DNA of 64,000 nucleotides. It comes from Aphis gossypii (taxonomy: Eukaryota; Arthropoda; Insecta; Hemiptera; Aphididae). Each line of letters starts with the position of its first letter. Within the stretch, counting starts at the first letter, position 1. The stretch is taken from the NCBI RefSeq assembly GCF_020184175.1, contig NC_065532.1:21638001-21702000 (forward strand), given 5' to 3'. Position numbers and translations under genes: made by a program. Under the pieces are notes generated by a model. That model did not search any database and was not told the DNA's origin. It saw nothing but the letters and a program-made list of their open reading frames with translations. Positions 32,901 to 44,203 of the stretch are shown here, piece after piece.

Positions 32901-35900
32901 TACCCATTCTGGTATAATCAGATCGTTGATATCCTTAAATCTAGTACTCATATCATCTTTAAGGGATTCAAGGTGTGCACAGTATATTTCTAAGTCAGAA
33001 TCTAAAATTTGTTGTGATCTTGATAAGTTAGAAAAATTATTGAATTCACGACGACTAATCTTTTCTTAAAAAAACTTAATTTTGAAATAAATGCACTAAT
33101 TATGGACTTCGATTTGATAAAATTAATTTTATCACCTTGCAAATTTTTATTAACTTCATTAAGTTTTTCAAAAATATCTGCTAGGTATGCGATATTGGTC
33201 TTTCTTTTATGTAATTCATCGTAAAGTTGTTTATCAAGTGGCTGCAGAAATTCTAGTATAGTGTGAAATAAATTATAAAAGCGTGTCAAACAATTTCCTT
33301 TTGATAGCCACCTAACTTCGGTGTGTAGAATAAGGCGTTCAAAGTCTTCATCATTTTCGTGGCATAATTGTCGAAACAAACGGTCATTCAATGATTTAGC
33401 TTTGATTTTATTAACAGCATTTATGACAAACCGCATGGTATCAAACAATTCATTACTTAAATTTTTAGCTATTAAATGCTGACGATGAATGACACAATGA
33501 ACTGTTAAAATCCCAGGGACTGCATTTTTTAAATGAGCAATAAAACCACGTTGACGTCCAATCATTGCAGGCGCTCCATCAGTGGCACAAGCTATACAAT
33601 TTGTAATAGGAATACCCTTTTCTATAAAAAAATTATTTACTACATTAAATATGGTTAATCCTTTAGTATCCGTGATTAATGATTTTGCAAATAGTAGTTC
33701 TTCCGTTATTTTTTCGTCGATGTTTACATATCGCACGTACGCAAGTAACAGTGCTTCGTTATCTCGTAAAGTGGATTCATCAAGTTGTAGTGAAAATTTT
33801 GTAATTCTTAAAATATCACACAGTTTTATTTCAACATCGTACGCCATTTCATCTATTCGCCTGGACACAGTATTATTACTGAGAGCAATAGATGAAGTTA
33901 TGTCGGTTACATTTAAATTTGTCATTGATTTTAATATTGCTTCTACAGCAGGTAAAATAAGTGTTTCGCCGATAGTGTGTGGTTTTCCACACTTAAAAGA
34001 GACACTTTGTAGGATGCAAGGAGACCTTTATCATTATTTAGATGTGTTTTATTAAAAAGTCCACTTATAGTTTTTTGTTTTTCAAATTTATTCTTTAGGT
34101 CACTAAAGTATAAAATATTTTTGTTACTTTTATCTGAATGTTTTTTCATAAGATGCTCTTTCATTCTTGAAGGTTTCATACCTTCATTACTGAATGTTTT
34201 TTCACAAATGAGACACAAGGGTAGTTTTTCATTTGTCGGAGATACAATAAAACCAAATTTCAAATATTCAATTTAATATTTTCTACATTTTTTGTTCTCG
34301 GACATTTTATAATATTTACGAATATAACTTCTACGTACACGCACAATAATAACGTCAAATACCTGCCAAGTACCAAATACGACTACACAGTACACAGTAC
34401 ACATAACATTGTCGGAATCGGCTATTGATTAACCGCTAATCGGAATCTATACGATAATTCCGATAAGACAATAATAACGTCAAGTACCTGCTTAGTACCT
34501 AGAATCTATAGTCCGATAAGATAATTATTTTGATATTATTTAAGTGTCTATAAATATTATACCTACATAATTCTGTGGATTACATTAGGTATTTTATTCT
34601 ACGCAGTCATACATTTTATTACAATCAGTTATTAACAAAAAAAATTTAAATGATAGATAGAGCGCCCCCTTTAGCGCCCCCCTCATAAAAACGCCCCCTT
34701 CAAAATAAAAAATGCCCACAAGGGGGCGGTAGCGCCCACGTTGGGAATCACTGGTCTAGCCGAACACGAACGAATGGGCTCGTTCGCGTTCGGAAGCGTT
34801 CGCTCCGAGGGCGGTCTTATCAAAGAAAACCTCCGTTCAGTTTAAACGGCATTTAAACGTCCCGTATTACGATTCGCGACTATAGCGCCCAAACGGTACT
34901 TTAATAAAAACGCGTGTTTGTTTTTTTATGTCATTTTTTGTGATTTGATTTACTATTATATTATGGAGTGGACTGACGAAGAATGCTTACAATTTATTAA
35001 CTTATATAAATTAAGACCAATCCTTTGGGATCCTACTGATCCTCAATATAAAATGGTGAAAAAAAAAATAGATTTTTGGACGGAAATAAGCAAGGAACTA
35101 AACCTAAATGTAAATGAAGTGAGAAAAAAAATGGACAGCCTTTTAGCTTCATACCGAAGAGAGAGACAACGTGAAGCCAGTAGTGGACGTTCAGGAGTTG
35201 GAACAGACGAGATTTATCGTTCAAAATGGTTTGCATTTGAAGAAATGAAGTTTTTAAATGATAAATTTAAACCACGGATTACCAAAGATACAGTTGATGT
35301 GAGTAATTTTATTTTTTTTATTTATAGACTTATAGTACATAAAACTGTGCACAATTTAGGGTGGTTCTTATTAGTAAGGAAAAACATTTTGATATTTTTT
35401 TTATAAAATATTTTATAGCTTTATAAAATACTAAATAATTGTATTTTAAAATATGTATTAATAATTTCTAAGCAGGGCCTAAATAAAAAATAAATTAATA
35501 CTGTTTAACGTTATAAGAAATGTACGTGTTGATCTATTCATTTGTGTATACGTTTAAAAGGAACCCAACTGACCTTTTTCTTTGTATACTGGACCCTGAT
35601 TATTAAGGTGCTTATTGTCAACAAAAAAACCGTTTTTTTTTTCGATAGTCAGACAATACTTGATAATGATTACCAAGAAATATTCCGAAATACGTCGGCT
35701 TTTTACAACACATCTAAATAATGATAATTATTTTTGTACCTATCTTATATTAGATTCATAAATGTTAAATAAATAAATAATTCTTTATTTCGTTATTGAT
35801 AAATATTTAATAAATATATTAACACAATTTATATTTATACTAGTTACTTACAACTTTCTACTAATATTAAAATTATGAGTAAATTCTATGTCAACTATTT

Positions 35901-38900
35901 CTGATTCTTATGCTAATTTTGATTGCCATGGCACTGCAACCAACACTTGAAAAATATTCAGCGAATTCATCTCGAATTTCTTCTGCCGAACGTGATGATC
36001 TTCTTCCAACCCTTTCCATAGGAGTGAATGCACTGTTAGTCTGTATTTCTTGTCTCCACGTTCCATCGACAAGGTGCCCTTCAATTTCATGATCAATTAA
36101 GTCCGTTGGTGAATAAATATCTCTCGTTGACTTTTCTTTTCTTAGAAAATTGTGTAGGTATACACATGCCATTACTATAACCTCAGCCTTCTGAGGTTCA
36201 AGTAGCATCGGTTTTCTAAATACCCTAAATACGGCAAATAGAATACCAAAAACATTTTCGACAACTCGCCGGGTTCTCGACAAACGATAGTTAAAAATTC
36301 TTTTATCCGATCCCTTTTCATGAGAGCCGGGGTAAGGTAAGTACGTTCTGTTTTAAAGGAAATGCTTGATCTGCAACAAATACGTATGGCACTGCCTTTT
36401 CCCGTCCAATCAATTTTTCTGCTGGTGGAATCTCTAATTTTTGTTCTTCAAGCTGTTTAAAAAAAGATGTATTTCGAAAAACTCCGGCGTCTGAAATTCG
36501 GCCCTGACATCCGACATCAGCATATAAAAAATTGTAATCGGCATCAACAACCACCATTAACACTATACTGAAAGTTGATTTATAATTGAAAAAATCACTT
36601 CCACTACCAATTGGTGCTTGTAGTTGTACATGTTTCCCATCAATTGCACCAATGCAATGGGGAAAATTCCAAACGTATTCATATTTTTTTGCAACGTTTA
36701 ACCACTCTTCTTGGGTTTTAGGTATCTAAAATCGACAAAAATATTTAATATCTTATTATTATTTGCTTATACAAAACATTTTAAATATACAGATTTTAGC
36801 TATAAAAATGTAATGTTTTATCATACATTTTTATTTATTAACTACCTAAAAATAATTTGCAAGTATTCGCGATATGTTGATAAATTTTGTCAAAATTTGA
36901 TCTGTATATACATATTACTTAATTTTTACTTAAATATATTAATATTTTTCAACTGCTATTACAATAATTTATGAGAAACGTTGTATTATATTTTAAAGAT
37001 TTTTTGGTCGGCCAAAATATTTTAATCGTTATTTAAAAAAAAAATACTTAGAAAATTGAAAATTTCTATTGTCTATAAATAGCTCAAAAAAGTCAAAATA
37101 CTTTGAAAATATAATTGTGTATAGAAAACGCTAATATAAACATTTGGTGAAAATTTTAAGTATTTACATCGATTAGTTTTTAAGTAATAGCAAAATAAAA
37201 AATTCGATTTTGTTGAAAACGTTTTTGCGTGAAAATTCCCGTTTTCTGTCATTTTTTTTTTTGTTTTTCTCGATTTTTTTAAAAACTGTTGGAAAATGTT
37301 TACTTTTAACCTTTAAAATGCACCAAGGATATCCACTTTGCCATCGGAAACCATCCCCAAAGTTTGAAATTGAAGCATTATTTCGACTAGTTATGCTGTA
37401 CAGTGTACACAGACAAAAAAAAAACTGATTCTGTTCAGAATCTAAAATATGTAATAAGAAAAATTTTAAATTATTTTAACGTGTAAAAATAAAATAAAAT
37501 ATATATATTTTTTCATAACCATGCGAACGCAAGTACTGACATAGTTAAAAAATATTTTTCCACTACTACGCTTGTCTAAACTTTAAATACGTATAATTCA
37601 TAAATTACTCGTCCTTAATTCGATTTTTATGTATCAAAATGCTCAGAAAATTATTCTGCTTTGGAATATATATAACAAAAACCAAAGGGATTAAAAAGAA
37701 AAAAAAATCAGGAAGACCCTAGGATAACCGAAACATATAAATTAATAAAAGAAATTTCCAATAAAAGGCAAACACCTAAAGTGAAGAATGATAGTATTGT
37801 TTTTGGTGAGTATGTTGCCAGTAAACTGGAGTTATTTGATCAACGTACAAAAACAATGCTTCAACATCAAATAAGTAATCTTATTTGCACTACTGAAATA
37901 AACTATATTCATAATAATCCTGGTAACCAAAATTTTCAATTTAATATTAATAATCAACCTTCAGCCAGTTCAGCCAATTCAATGTCATTTTCATCTCCAC
38001 TGTCATCACCAACTGCATCATCTATTCACTCAATGTCTTCCACTCCACCACAGTCACCATATTACCCTTCTATAGTGCAACAGCCTTCTTATCATATGTC
38101 TAACTTCCAACGTACATACGAGTATCAATATCAGCAAACACCGCCTATTAACTACGACACATCAGCTAATGTCAATACATCAGAAACTATCCCAATTGAT
38201 GACCTAACTACTATGTCAAATTTATAATACAGTTAGGTCTGAAAATTTAAAATTAATTTTTTTTTTTTTTTTTTATTATGTTTTTTAGCTTATACTTATA
38301 ATGAGTTTATTACACTGTTATATTATTAGAAAGGATATATTGTTATTTGAAAAAAGAGATATTTTAATTTTGATTTTTTAATTTTTAATAATATTGTTAT
38401 ATGGCTTATATTTATGTTTATTACATGTTATATTATTAGAAAGGATATATTGTTATTTGAAAAAAGATATTTTAATTTTTAATAATATTGTTCTATGGTT
38501 TATACATGATACTTATAAGTTTATTACAATGTAAGTATGTAAGCATATATTTATTTTTTATTTTATAATTATTATATATTTAAATAAATTACCTGTATGT
38601 AATCTTGTAGAACTTCAATTATGGCCGTACAGACCTCTGGTATAATGTGTGAAATCGATGATTTCGAAATTTTAAAAAACAATGACAAACTCGCAAATGA
38701 ATCTCCTGTCGCCAAATACCTTAATGTCAAAGCGAGTCTTTCATTACAGGCATAGCTTTTCAAAAATTTGTATCTTCTTTTCGAATTTTAGGTTCAACTA
38801 ATGTCAGTAATTGGTTAAATGTTTCATATGACATTCTACAGCAATTTTTAAAACGATCACCGCCATATTTTTGTAAATCGCTTAGTAACATTCCATTACT

Positions 38901-39620
38901 CAAACCTCTATTACTATACAACGATGTCATCCACCAGCGACGTTTTCTTTTTGTCTTCGATTTTTTTTTTTATCAATGCTTTCATGAGTACAAAACTTGA
39001 AGCAGCTAATAACAAATCATCTTCTTCGCTTGATGACATTTTAATTATAAAAATTCAAATATTTAAATTGAACACAAATCTTTTACTAAAATTTTTTAAA
39101 AAATTCAAATTTTCAACAGTCTTTACTCGACAGCAGCTTGGTCGATACTGAATGTATATTTTTTTTTTGGTATTTAGGAACAAATATTTTTGTGAGAGCG
39201 AAAACTAGCGAATGCGAACGAGCGAACAATGTAAACGGTCGTGGCCGAATATCTAGCAAATATGCGTTCGTATTCGTTTGCTAGCATTCGTTCGCGTTCG
39301 GGCTCCAATGTAAACGCACCTTTAGATAATTGTTTTATAGTTATATGTATCATTCCCCTAAAATAACGCTGCATGATAGCATATAAACTTATTATTATAC
39401 TTCTTAGACTATATTATGCAATAAATAATTCAGGGGTAAATGTATAATTTATATTAAAAATATATTTTGTTCGCCTTCAAATATTTAAGGTACTTGTATA
39501 ATATATAGTTGTTATTATTATTTTTCAGATTGTATAAAAGATATGTTCCCGGACGAACAAATGGTCGTCATTAAAAACCACATATCTGACTGGTTAAAAC
39601 AAGCCCCTAAAAGAAAATAG
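29931..39620 (+). CDS. DUF4806-domain gene, seven exons, last intron holds a transposon
   Basis: Exons: 29,931-30,156; 30,252-30,427; 30,581-30,691; 30,762-30,977; 31,097-31,317; 31,938-32,103; 39,529-39,620. All junctions are GT-AG and the phases agree. The N-terminal module (YEFAIVEFLEDQSAEVVPCN, then FKCKWPG) and C-terminal DUF4806 (KIPVMTIDELNALEANSEQK; LDNRVAEFINMEGRRGEK; LAFGRLELCTIII joined to DCIKDMFPDEQM) are typical of insect DUF4806 proteins, whose role is unknown. Exon 2 has one frame slip near 30,265, between DDYK and LQAKIKLP. The last intron (7.4 kb) contains a complete Harbinger element, yet both flanking exons keep matching phase. It may be the second gene of the same transposon as the preceding transposase. 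Confidence 0.7.
32310..34753 (-). mobile_element. hAT element nested in the Harbinger element
   Basis: Ends CAGTGTTTCCCAACC and GTTGGGAATCACTG (inverted, CAGTG class), flanked by a perfect 8-bp duplication GTCTAGCC at 32,302-32,309 and 34,754-34,761. It is 2444 bp with one transposase gene on the minus strand. The intact duplication dates it after the Harbinger insertion. Confidence 0.93.
32544..34263 (-). pseudogene. hAT transposase, SCAND3/ZBED5-like, two frameshifts
   Basis: From ATG 34,263: MKFGFIVSPTNEKLPLCLIC opens a BED-type finger (CLIC ... HLMKKH), then a linker. The frame slips near 33,990. The core follows: SLQLDESTLRDNEALLLAYV (first D), CIACATDGAPAMIGRQRGF (second D), VHCVIHRQHLIAKNL and EVRWLSKGNCLTRFY. 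It slips again near 33,060 next to an A-run and ends with the dimerisation block FPSTYLVEKGFSAVQQLL and RNKLEICERGDLRL. All hAT landmarks are present and no nonsense codon lies in the composite frame, so only two one-base shifts separate it from an open gene. Confidence 0.85.
34963..38227 (+). CDS. Harbinger MADF/BESS DNA-binding protein, two exons
   Basis: Exon 1 (34,963-35,298) encodes a MADF domain: MEWTDEECLQFINLYKLRP, DPQYKMVKKKIDFWTEISKE, VRKKMDSLLASYRRERQRE, SKWFAFEEMKFL, then a donor GAT|GTGAGT. Exon 2 (about 37,712-38,227, after a weak AATCAG acceptor) has ETYKLIKEISNKRQTPK, a BESS-like helix VASKLELFDQRTKTMLQHQI and a Ser/Pro/Gln-rich tail. MADF/Myb-like partners bind the ends of PIF/Harbinger elements and bring in the nuclease. 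Exon 2 lies inside the nuclease gene's intron, and the nuclease's second exon lies inside this gene's intron. The MADF call is firm. The exact 5' edge of exon 2 is less so. Confidence 0.7.
35884..39039 (-). pseudogene. Harbinger HARBI1-type nuclease, two exons, frame slips
   Basis: Exon 1 (39,039-38,593): MSSSEEDDLLLAASSFVLMK, then after a slip in an A-run RRWWMTSLYSNRG, FKNCCRMSYETFNQLL and, after another slip near 38,765, NERLALTLRYLATGDSFASL and an HTH, KSSISHIIPEVCTAI; donor CAG|GTAATT. Exon 2 (about 36,726-35,884): FPHCIGAIDGKHVQLQAP (first D), VVDADYNFLYADVGCQGRIS and DAGVFRNTSFF, VFVADQAFPLK (second D), and after a slip near 36,310 TRRVVENVFGILFAVFRVF (E). These are the DDE_Tnp_4 landmarks. 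The three breaks are single-base slips without nonsense substitution. Confidence 0.75.
38281..38510 (+). repeat. 110-bp tandem duplication
   Basis: TATTATTAGAAAGGATATAT recurs at 38,321 and 38,431 with similar flanks (TTGTTATTTGAAAAAAG, TTAATTTTTAATAATATTG). It lies just 3' of the MADF gene and may form its 3' untranslated region. Confidence 0.8.
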
Positions 39621-39621
39621 A

Positions 39622-40260
39622 AAAAAATATATATACAAAGTTGTTGTTTTATTTTAATTATCTGTAAAAAGAAAGTACAAAAGAGGAACATTATTATTAT
39701 TATATTTTAATAAATAATTAATTATATTATATTATACATACTTATTGTAAAATCATAGAATTTTTATTTTTGATCGGTCATTCTTTTATACTCAGATAAT
39801 ATTACATGTATATAAATATTTATAATATTTATTTTCTTGCAAACGAAATCTTGAATGTCTTTCAGAATGTATAGGGAGTTGGATCTTATTATATTTAAGA
39901 GTCAGAAATATGTAAGCTTTAAGATTTTTAAATTAAATTAAAATTAAATCCTAACTTAAGAAATGGATGGGAGAGCTTAAATTGAAGTAATATTGTCAAA
40001 AATGTGTTAGCATGAAACCTTTATAGAGTTTTTAGTTATTACAATTGTAATACATTCAGAGTTCAGACATCGATATTCCACGACAAAAAATGAAAGTACA
40101 AATTATTTTCAGTTGGTCTGAAAAAAAAAGTAATTAGTGGATCTATTCCCCCATGAATACACCAATGATTTGTAACCTTTATTTAAAAAAAATTATATTT
40201 TTCTGCCCCCCCCCCCCTCAAAAAAAAATGTGTACCCTTTCATAATTATAAATGAAATAT
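39622..40260. other. Interval without a supported gene
   Basis: A+T-rich DNA following the last DUF4806 exon, ending at a C-run (about 40,204). No motif-bearing frame was found. The first part may be the 3' untranslated region of the DUF4806 gene. Confidence 0.4.
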
Positions 40261-40283
40261 ATTAGTAAAGTACACTAATACTC

Positions 40284-40742
40284 CGTATCATATACCAGTT
40301 ATACACGAAATATATTCATAGGCTACACTAGTTATATACGAGTAATATCCGTATCATATACCAGTTATACACGAAATATATCCGTAGGCTACACTAGTTA
40401 TATACGAATAATATCCGTATCATATACCAGTTATATACGAATTATATTCGTAGCCTACACTAGTTATATACGAAATATATTCGGTTATTCTACCATGTAT
40501 ACACGTGAATTAAACGAAATATTGTCGAATATTTACACCAAATTATACGTATTTTATATGTCGAATAAATGTAATTTATCACGTATAATACACGAAGAAT
40601 ATTCGTTAAATAGCTACCTTTTGACCCAAAATTATACCTAAATTAAACCAATAATCAACAAAATATACACGTGTATTATTCGTAATTGAGGTGTACCATT
40701 TACGTATAACATACGTATAATACTCGTATATTTGTTTACTGG
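40284..40742. repeat. 66-bp tandem repeats next to a CCCAGTAAACA end
   Basis: CGTATCATATACCAGTTATA recurs at 40,284, 40,350 and 40,416, a 66-bp period, half the 132-bp unit at 24.3 kb. The stretch ends at 40,742 with TATTTGTTTACTGGG, the same terminus type as the element at 24,180-25,257 (CCCAGTAAACA reversed), preceded by TACGTATAATACTCGTATA. The opposite end was not found, so it is probably a partial member of the same family. Confidence 0.65.
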
Positions 40743-40861
40743 GCATCGTCAACAGTAATATGCGGAACCTTCCATACTATTTTGTTTAAAGTAACTTTGA
40801 CTGTAGTAGTATTTATACCACTTTTCAACCTTAATGCATTTAAATCACTATGACTTCGAGT

Positions 40862-40961
40862 NNNNNNNNNNNNNNNNNNNNNNNNNNNNNNNNNNNNNNN
40901 NNNNNNNNNNNNNNNNNNNNNNNNNNNNNNNNNNNNNNNNNNNNNNNNNNNNNNNNNNNNN
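40862..40961. other. Assembly gap (N run)
   Basis: An uninterrupted run of N within a hAT transposase fragment. The missing sequence probably contains more of that fragment, since coding similarity resumes immediately after it. Confidence 0.99.
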
Positions 40962-41384
40962 CGTAAAATGTCTATGGCCTCTTTTGTTGAACATCTCTCT
41001 AAATCTGGATCATTTAACACCATACTAACTATTTTTTCACGAGTTCTCGCTGCTAAACCACATAGTGCAGATGTAGAGCGTCTCATTAGCACAAGTAATA
41101 TTTTAAAATCTGCTGATAGACAAAATTTGCTTGTTTAGTCAGAGAATGAATATTTATTTGTTCATTTCAATATGCCACCTTTATCCTTATGGGATCCAAG
41201 AGATGCCGTTTTATCGTGGACTAACGAAACATGTCGCCGAGTAAAAGAGACTCCTAAGGCACGCGAACAAAGTTGGTTCAAAGGAGTGTTCGCAGAAGCA
41301 ACTCAAACTCAAGGTCTAAAAAGGAATTTACAAGATATTGAAAATAATAAAGAGGAAACGCATTCCAAAAACAGACAATTTTAA
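40962..41384 (+). pseudogene. hAT transposase C-terminal fragment
   Basis: After the N gap the plus strand reads MSMASFVEHLSKSGSF, then FSRVLAAKPHSADVERLIS and TSNILKSADRQNLLV, a hAT dimerisation block. A TAG (41,137-41,139) follows, and then YLFVHFNMPPLSLWDPRDAV and AREQSWFKGVF to a TAA at 41,384. These are the last ~130 residues of an Ac-like hAT transposase common in aphids. The apparent minus-strand frame across the gap is a shadow. Confidence 0.75.
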
Positions 41385-41719
41385 AAAATAATTTTCATCT
41401 TTAAATATATTTGAAAATATTATTATTATTTGTTTAATAACTAATTGTTTACTAAATAACTTATAATAAAATTAGTTTCACAATTTTTCGTGTAGTTAAT
41501 TTTTATAGTTTAAATATTGTATTTAGTGTGTTGCCCCTTATTACTGTAACATATATTTTATTTGTGCAGTTGGAAAATATCCTTACAATAAAGCCTGTAT
41601 ACTATATCCGAAAATATTTTATCCAAACCGTATTTTATCCGAAAATATTTTATTCGAAACATTTTTTAGTAGAAAAATAATTGGTACGAACTGTATTTTA
41701 TCCGAAAAATGGAACAAAC
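41385..41719. other. Interval without a supported gene
   Basis: A+T-rich spacer. The words ATTTTATCCGAA / ATTTTATTCGAA repeat several times at about 41,610-41,710. No gene was seen. Confidence 0.4.
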
Positions 41720-42419
41720 CTAGTTTAGCACCCACACGAATTTTTCGAATTTTTTTTTCAAAACCTAGGTAAATCAATGTTTTAAAAACGATAGGTAGTG
41801 CAAAAAAAAGTTGGCGGAAATCAATAGTTTTTGAGTAATAGAATTTTGAAATTTTAGTTTTTTCTATAATTCATTTAAATAGGTAATTTTTTGCCGCCTG
41901 TATACGAGTGAAGTGTGGGGCAGTGTTGCGTCTTACAAATCTAATAACGATAATCGAAGGATCGAAACTGTCCACGGATGAATAATTTTTTGCACTTTTT
42001 TCCATCACCTTTTTTCGTCAAATGCATTTTGGTTGGCTCTGTGACTTACTTGGGGTGGTGTTGCATAGAGAATCGAGAGATATTTTTCGATTTGCGGAGC
42101 GGAGCGATGGTGCCGAGGAGCGTGGCGACGAGTGCCGATACACCCTAAATAGGTACTGTTTTTGAAATCAATATTTTGTATATTTTTTAGGTACCCAAAT
42201 CTAGAGTAACGCGCACGCCCAAACAAAATTTTCGTTTTTTTTTTTCATCAAAGCCTAGGTAAATCAACGTTTTAAAAACTTTGGTGCATATCGCACAACG
42301 CTCAATTTCACCTAATACCCGAAACAGCATACTTTAAAATTAGAAAAAAAGTAATAAAATAATAAAAAGGTATCAATACACTTTTAATACGTTTATTATG
42401 TATAATTTATATTTATATT

Positions 42420-43583
42420 TTAGAAATATCCAAACTCCGGTTCAGACTCTACTTCTTCCTCAGATTTCGATGACTCTGTCGATAGTTCTTCACTATCAAC
42501 TATTTCCGGTGTAGTTGGGTTGTACAACAATGAAACCAACCGGAAAAACTCATTTAGCGGGTTCAAATTCAAATTTCGGCAAGATTTCAAAAACACGTGT
42601 TTGGCTATATATCCGGCGTAAAAATGTTTTTTCCGGGAATACTGGCTTAAAGATACCTTAGCATGACGTCACATCCCCTCGACATTATTCGTGTGCGCGC
42701 CAGTGTCGGGATTTTTAAATTCAATTGTATGGTTAACCGTTAAATGTTCATAACCCTCATCTTTTAAACAGTCGTAACTCTAAAATTGAAAATTCATAAT
42801 TAATATCAAAGAATAAAAGAATATGAATAAACAAGACCACGTACTTTCCAACAATCACTAACGATTAATGTACCTGGCAAAATCCATTCTTTAATTACTG
42901 TCAGTAATGTCTCCTTATCACGACGTTAAACGGGTACTAAAAAACATTTGCCTGTTATCCGCTCTACTCCACCAAAAACCCACTGCCCCTCTACTCGATG
43001 ACCCCTATAATATTTACGTCTACCAAATTTCGATTCGTCGATTTCGACCACTTTTCCAACACCACCTTCGTAATAAATAAAGTAAATAATTAAAAGAATT
43101 ATTTTCACTTTTAATAAAATAAAAACGAAAATTACCAATTTTTTCATGCCGTAATATCATTCCATCGAAGACAACTTCCCGATGGAAAGACGCCTAATCA
43201 ACAGCTGATTGTTGTGCAATTTCAATTTGTTTTCTTATAAAACAAAGAGACACATTCTCGGTCCACAGATAAGAAAACATAACTATTGGATAAATCCACA
43301 AGTGCGATTTATTGAAGAACATGTCTTTTCTTATGGATTGCTAAAAATCACACCGAAATTTTTTGCGATTATTCGTTGTAGACCACTGTCTACAACGCCA
43401 AACAAATCCATTGGCGTAATCTCCGTGAGGGCAAAATTTAGCAAAATGGCCGTTTTTGCATTTGAAGCTGTTATTTTTTGGTATAAGACCCCACAATTGA
43501 AGCTGTTCAATAATTGGCATTGACAACGGCCCATCCTCACGACACTCAAATAATTTAAATAATTTAATAACTGACCACGTCAT
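42420..43583 (-). pseudogene. Merlin transposase, three exons, three nonsense codons
   Basis: Exon 1 (43,583-43,136): MTWSVIKLFKLFECREDG, LIPKNNSFKCKNGHFAKF and GFVWRCRQ (zinc ribbon), a degraded stretch, then QIEIAQQSAVD, a TAG (43,194-43,196), ASFHREVVFDGMILRHEKIG. Exon 2 (43,065-42,845): GGVGKVVEIDESKFGRRKYY (first D), QWVFGGVERITGKCFLVPV, a TAA (42,926-42,928), and LPGTLIVSDCWK (second D). Exon 3 (42,779-42,420): NPDTGAHTNNVEGM (E), a TGA (42,669-42,671) where the family has W, then RHAKVSLSQYSRKKHFYAGY and an acidic tail. This is the DDE set of the ISXO2/IS1595 family. Two of the three stops replace expected tryptophans, consistent with G-to-A change. Confidence 0.85.
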
Positions 43584-43917
43584 TATTAGATAAAAACAAA
43601 CTTAAATTTATAAAACGTACGAACTAGTGTGTTACGAATACTGCGTTAGAAACAGTTATGAACCAAAATTAAATATAAGGTATTACATTTTATCTACGAT
43701 TAGGTTAGTTTATCTATAATCATATAAATTTAACTTCCACTTACGGAGATTTGTACGTTCGATAACGAAAATCATATTAACTGTGAAATACCTAAACACA
43801 AACGAAAATATACCTCGTTTTACTATGTAACACCAACCCGTATAGAGAGCACGCTTAAAAAATGCATTTTTGTTGCACCGACCACTGCACTCGCTCGGAC
43901 ATTTAAAAACGAAAATA

Positions 43918-44203
43918 GGTAACAGGGTCAATGGAAAATTCCTGAAATGAACAAAGATTTCGGGTGTATCTGCACTCGTCGCTACACTCCTCGGTGCCGT
44001 CGCTCCGCTCCGCAAATCGAAAAATATCCCTCGACTTGCTATGCAAAACCACCTCAAGTAGGTAACAGGGACAATGGAAAATTCCTGAAATGAACAAAGA
44101 TTTCGGGTGTATCGGCACTCGTCACTACGCTCCTCGGCGCCGTCCCTCCGCTCCGCAAATCGAATAATATCTCTCGATTCTCTATGCAACACCACCCCAA
44201 GTA
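43918..44203 (-). repeat. 143-bp tandem unit in the Merlin right arm
   Basis: GGTAACAGGG...CAATGGAAAATTCCTG and AACAAAGATTTCGGGTGTAT occur at 43,918 and again 143 bp later at 44,061, with mostly matching downstream blocks (ACTCGTC.CTAC.CTCCTCGG, CTCCGCTCCGCAAATCGAA). The unit is G+C-richer than the region. Confidence 0.8.

Larger units (their letters stand above)
32231..39321. mobile_element. PIF/Harbinger element with two genes, inserted in an intron
   Basis: Left end AGGTGCGTTTACATTGGAGC and right end GCTCCAATGTAAACGCACCT are exact inverts, flanked by TTA on both sides (32,228-32,230 and 39,322-39,324), the Harbinger TWA target. The subterminal regions repeat GAACGCGAACGAATGC-type words. 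It carries the two standard genes, a MADF/Myb-like protein (plus) and a HARBI1-type nuclease (minus). A 2.4-kb hAT has inserted near its left end. Without that insertion the element is about 4.6 kb. Confidence 0.9.

Noticed and set aside
40736..41092. Minus-strand frame spanning the N gap
   Set aside because: The translation crosses unknown bases, and the plus strand carries the real hAT dimerisation block. The minus frame is a shadow.
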